Part shown: one piece after another, positions 40,934 through 42,890 of the stretch | Position numbering within the stretch: the first letter of the stretch is position 1 | Layout: each line of letters starts with the position of its first letter | Assembly: GCA_046260445.1 (NCBI GenBank) | Contig: JBHEPF010000156.1 | Coordinates: forward strand, 1-42,890 | Length of the DNA: 42,890 bases | Source: F2B08 sp046260445 | GTDB lineage: Bacteria; Actinomycetota; Actinomycetes; Actinomycetales; Dermatophilaceae | Direction of reading: 5' to 3' | Made by a program: the position numbers and the translations under genes | Notes under the pieces: generated by a model | The model's input: only the letters and a program-made list of their open reading frames with translations | The model's database searches: none | Told to the model about the DNA's origin: nothing

Positions 40934-42088
40934 TCATCGCCGGAAGCGCTGCTCCTGGAACTCGGGCAGGTGCCGGTCGATCGCTGCGAGTGTCTGGCGG
41001 GTTACCGCCGGGGTGACCGGCAGGTGGTGGTGGGCGAACAGGATGACCTTGGGCAGCACCTCAGGCACGGCGTCGAGGTCCGCCTCCTCGAGGGTCGGGT
41101 CGAACGGCAGGATCTCGGTGAGAACGGTCTTGACGACTCCCGGGTCCCAGATCAGCGGATCGTTCGAGATGGCACCTGAGCGGTCGAAGATCGCGGTCGT
41201 CGCCCGAACGAGCGGCCCGGAGCTGTCGAGGTCGCGGGCGAACGAAGACGCGAGGAAGTCGCGAGTCAGGCTGACCGCCATCGACATCGGCGGCTGCCAC
41301 TGGCGGTCATGGTCATCGTCTACTTCGGGCATCGTCCGCACGAGCAACTCGACGAGTGGCCGACAGGCGGGCCAGAAGTCCTGCGTCCAGGTCGGCGTAA
41401 GGCGGTCGTAGTTCTCGAGAGCATCCTCGATCCGCGCCCTCGCGACGTCGAGACCCACCGGCTCCGGAGCGACCTGGCCTCCGAGCGCTGTCGCGCCGGC
41501 ATCGAGGTAGTGCTGCAGGACGTATGCCAGGGGCTGGTCGAGGAGGAACGCGTCCTTGACGACGGTGCCCATGGCATGGTCGATGTAGATCAGCATCGAG
41601 GCCACCTCGCCGCCCGGCCACTGCACGCCGAGGGCGATACCGGTGCCGAAGCCGTCGTCCATGTGCCACGCCTCGGCGATCCTGGCGTGCGGCAGATCGG
41701 TGACGAATGCCGGCATGGGCTGGCGTCGCCGAGCGAGCTCGCGCCGGATCCTGGCGCGGAGCAGGTCGTCCTCAGACAGCGCCGTCATGATGTGCAGCAG
41801 CACCGTGGTCTCGGCGATGTCGAGCTCGAGAAAGCTCTCGACCGGCCCCACCCAGCCCTCCGGCAACTCCTCGGAATCCATCCCGAGCGCTGTGGAGGCG
41901 AGCGTGACGCCGACGACGAGGACCAGGGTCCCGTCCGGTTCCCTCATCGCCTCGCGGATCCTCGTCACCAAGGGTTGGTCCTCGGCCCTGAGACTGGTCC
42001 TCGCGCGTCCCTGGCTGCCTCGTCCGGACTCTGCCCGGCGCGTCGCCGACCTGTTCGGCGGTCGCTTGCCGCCCTTCTTCTTCACCAC
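40934..42088 (-). CDS. Conserved-looking hypothetical protein (384 aa)
   Basis: A 384-residue soluble protein. The start is one of two adjacent GTGs (42088 or 42085). The N-terminus is a basic tail (MVKKKGGKRPPNRSATRRAE), followed by two helical/beta regions: REPDGTLVLVVGVTLASTALGM, LDIAETTVLLHIMTALSEDDLLRARIRRELARR, AEAWHMDDGFGTGIALGVQWPGGEVASMLIYIDHAMGTVVKDAFLL, and a C-terminal part with KVILFAHHHLPVTPAVTRQTLAAIDRHLPEFQEQRFRR. Codon use is regular, so it looks genuine and intact. No catalytic motif or family is recognised. It sits just inside the right att-like repeat. Confidence 0.75.
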   Translation of the reverse strand: MVKKKGGKRPPNRSATRRAESGRGSQGRARTSLRAEDQPLVTRIREAMREPDGTLVLVVGVTLASTALGMDSEELPEGWVGPVESFLELDIAETTVLLHIMTALSEDDLLRARIRRELARRRQPMPAFVTDLPHARIAEAWHMDDGFGTGIALGVQWPGGEVASMLIYIDHAMGTVVKDAFLLDQPLAYVLQHYLDAGATALGGQVAPEPVGLDVARARIEDALENYDRLTPTWTQDFWPACRPLVELLVRTMPEVDDDHDRQWQPPMSMAVSLTRDFLASSFARDLDSSGPLVRATTAIFDRSGAISNDPLIWDPGVVKTVLTEILPFDPTLEEADLDAVPEVLPKVILFAHHHLPVTPAVTRQTLAAIDRHLPEFQEQRFRR

Positions 42089-42396
42089 GGACTCATCCCA
42101 TCAGGCTCTGGTCTCTGGCGCACGCCGGGGTGTGCCCATCTCGCGCGATGCTCCGCATCAGGCTCTCTGGCCCACCGGTTAGTGATGGACTACCCGGGAG
42201 TGTTTCCAGCGGCCACGCGTCAACCGTCGAATCGAGCCCACGAACTCCTGAGATGCGGTTATGTACTCCGAGGATGCTGGGTCCACACACAGCCAAGTGC
42301 CCGCATGCGTGAGACGTGAGCAGTTCGCTAATGCACGAATGATGCACGTCTACGCCATTCTGCGACGCTGCAAGTCTCTGACCTGCATAAACTCCG
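42089..42396. other. Non-coding stretch before the right att-like repeat
   Basis: No gene recognised on either strand; open frames are out-of-frame shadows or composition artefacts. Confidence 0.45.
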
Positions 42397-42430
42397 GTCG
42401 GGCTGACAGGATTTGAACCTGCGACCCCTT
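42397..42430 (-). repeat. Right tRNA-Pro 3'-end-like repeat (att-like)
   Basis: Read on the minus strand it is AAGGGGTCGCAGGTTCAAAT then CCTGTCAGCCCGAC, the last 34 bases of a proline tRNA from the anticodon stem onward; the T-stem GCAGG/CCTGT pairs. Sequence beyond (42431 up) does not complete a tRNA. The first 22 bases repeat the left copy at 25487-25508 with one difference. This is the stretch commonly used as a tRNA attachment core. Confidence 0.7.
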
Positions 42431-42450
42431 GTAGCAGTGCGGCTACGGGG
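42425..42450. repeat. Hairpin straddling the right att-like junction
   Basis: CCCC-TT-GTAGC (42425-42435) pairs with GCTAC-GGGG (42442-42450), loop AGTGCG, with a 2-base bulge. It begins inside the tRNA-like segment and ends outside it. It could be part of an element end or a chance structure. Confidence 0.4.
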
Positions 42451-42765
42451 ACGACTCCCCCAGAATGCGCAGAAACGTGCTCTGATCTGCGCGTATGTCC
42501 ACTTCGCCTCAGTCCGCCTTGGCCGCGATAGGCCCCCTCTTGCGGCTGTTTGACCGAATAAATGGGGAATAAGTGCGGCACGCTCGACTCTGGGAGGATG
42601 CGCGCACCTCGGCCATTCCGGGCACAGCGCGGGCCGGGTCACTGTCACATGGCCGCCCTCCAAAGTCTCCCACCTCCCGCGAACGGCAACGACCGAGCAC
42701 CTGTCCAGACACGACTGTGGTGGGAGTTCCGTGGTGGAGGCTCCGGCTTACCCCGTCTTCCATTT
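42451..42765. other. Non-coding stretch between the two tRNA-like fragments
   Basis: No recognisable gene on either strand between the tRNA-Pro-like and tRNA-Leu-like fragments. Confidence 0.4.
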
Positions 42766-42786
42766 GTGTCCGAGGGGGGACTTGAA
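42766..42786 (-). repeat. tRNA-Leu 3'-end-like fragment
   Basis: Minus strand GTTCAAGTCCCCCCTCGGAC plus AC is the T-loop, 3' T-stem and acceptor end of an actinobacterial leucine tRNA. The 5' T-stem partner is not complementary (AGGAG against CCCCC) and no tRNA body precedes it, so it is a 3' fragment, as left by an integration event. Confidence 0.6.
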
Positions 42787-42890
42787 CTCCTGTCCACAGA
42801 CCGGCATCAGGTGACCTGGTCAAACCAGCCGGATGGCGAGCGACGCACATGGCGGCGTCCACTGCCACCCTCTGGGTAACAGCTGATCGC

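Noticed and set aside
42397..42470. Complete tRNA-Pro gene
   Set aside because: Only the anticodon-stem-to-3'-end part matches; the rest cannot form D-arm, anticodon loop or acceptor 5' strand.
42766..42850. Complete tRNA-Leu gene
   Set aside because: The 5' side of the T-stem does not pair and no D or anticodon arms follow.
1..42890. CRISPR array
   Set aside because: No regularly spaced short direct repeats were seen anywhere in the window.

Overview
The window is GC-rich, densely coded bacterial DNA, almost certainly from an actinobacterium of the order Micrococcales (an Intrasporangiaceae-like genome such as Janibacter or Knoellia would fit, but I cannot fix the genus). The main reason is the block at 12.6-18.0 kb. 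It carries merR, a bifunctional nuclease, ftsR, garA, gcvH, DUF881, a small basic protein, DUF881 and a CDP-alcohol phosphatidyltransferase, in the same order as the Mycobacterium tuberculosis Rv1822-Rv1832 region, next to gcvP. TANNNT -10 boxes a few bases before start codons (leaderless promoters) also fit.

Bases 1-23.6 kb are intact chromosomal core. From left to right it holds: an amylosucrase (cut by the window edge) behind a LacI-type operator; a YciO-like/OsmC pair; a histidine phosphatase converging on a GCS2-family ligase; sbcD-sbcC; gcvP behind a single-aptamer glycine riboswitch; the garA/ftsR/gcvH/DUF881 cluster; a MalY/PatB-type PLP enzyme; the fused isobutyryl-CoA mutase icmF, divergent from a marR gene with a 9+9 bp palindrome between them; and a DUF1990 protein.

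From about 23.6 kb to the right end the character changes to accessory DNA with many broken genes. It starts with a META-domain gene lacking its 5' end and a secreted polysaccharide deacetylase with one catalytic motif deleted. A tRNA-Pro 3'-end-like sequence (25487) and a ruined tyrosine integrase follow. The same tRNA-Pro-like sequence recurs at 42397, so the two copies bracket about 16.9 kb. A tRNA-Leu 3'-end copy lies at 42766. Inside the bracket are a DUF4242 protein, a 978-residue LAL-type LuxR regulator, a frameshifted cysteine-synthase-like gene, a cupin/FAD-oxidoreductase pair, a second integrase remnant, a frameshifted Cys/His/Arg-rich small protein, a 1-Cys peroxiredoxin behind a CsoR-like operator, a broken cysQ-like gene, a zinc/manganese-type ABC transporter operon with a universal stress protein, and a 384-residue protein of unknown function.

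The most unusual signals are four. First, a duplicated ~50 bp element with GATCTGACC/GGTCAGATC half-sites occurs both between the LAL regulator and the PLP pseudogene and in front of the cupin/oxidoreductase operon; it looks like a small regulon. Second, the glycine riboswitch has a ghost-aptamer strand that could alternatively pair with the gcvP ribosome binding site. Third, the tRNA-derived repeats suggest stacked, decayed integrations. Fourth, a CsoR-like operator overlaps the peroxiredoxin promoter.
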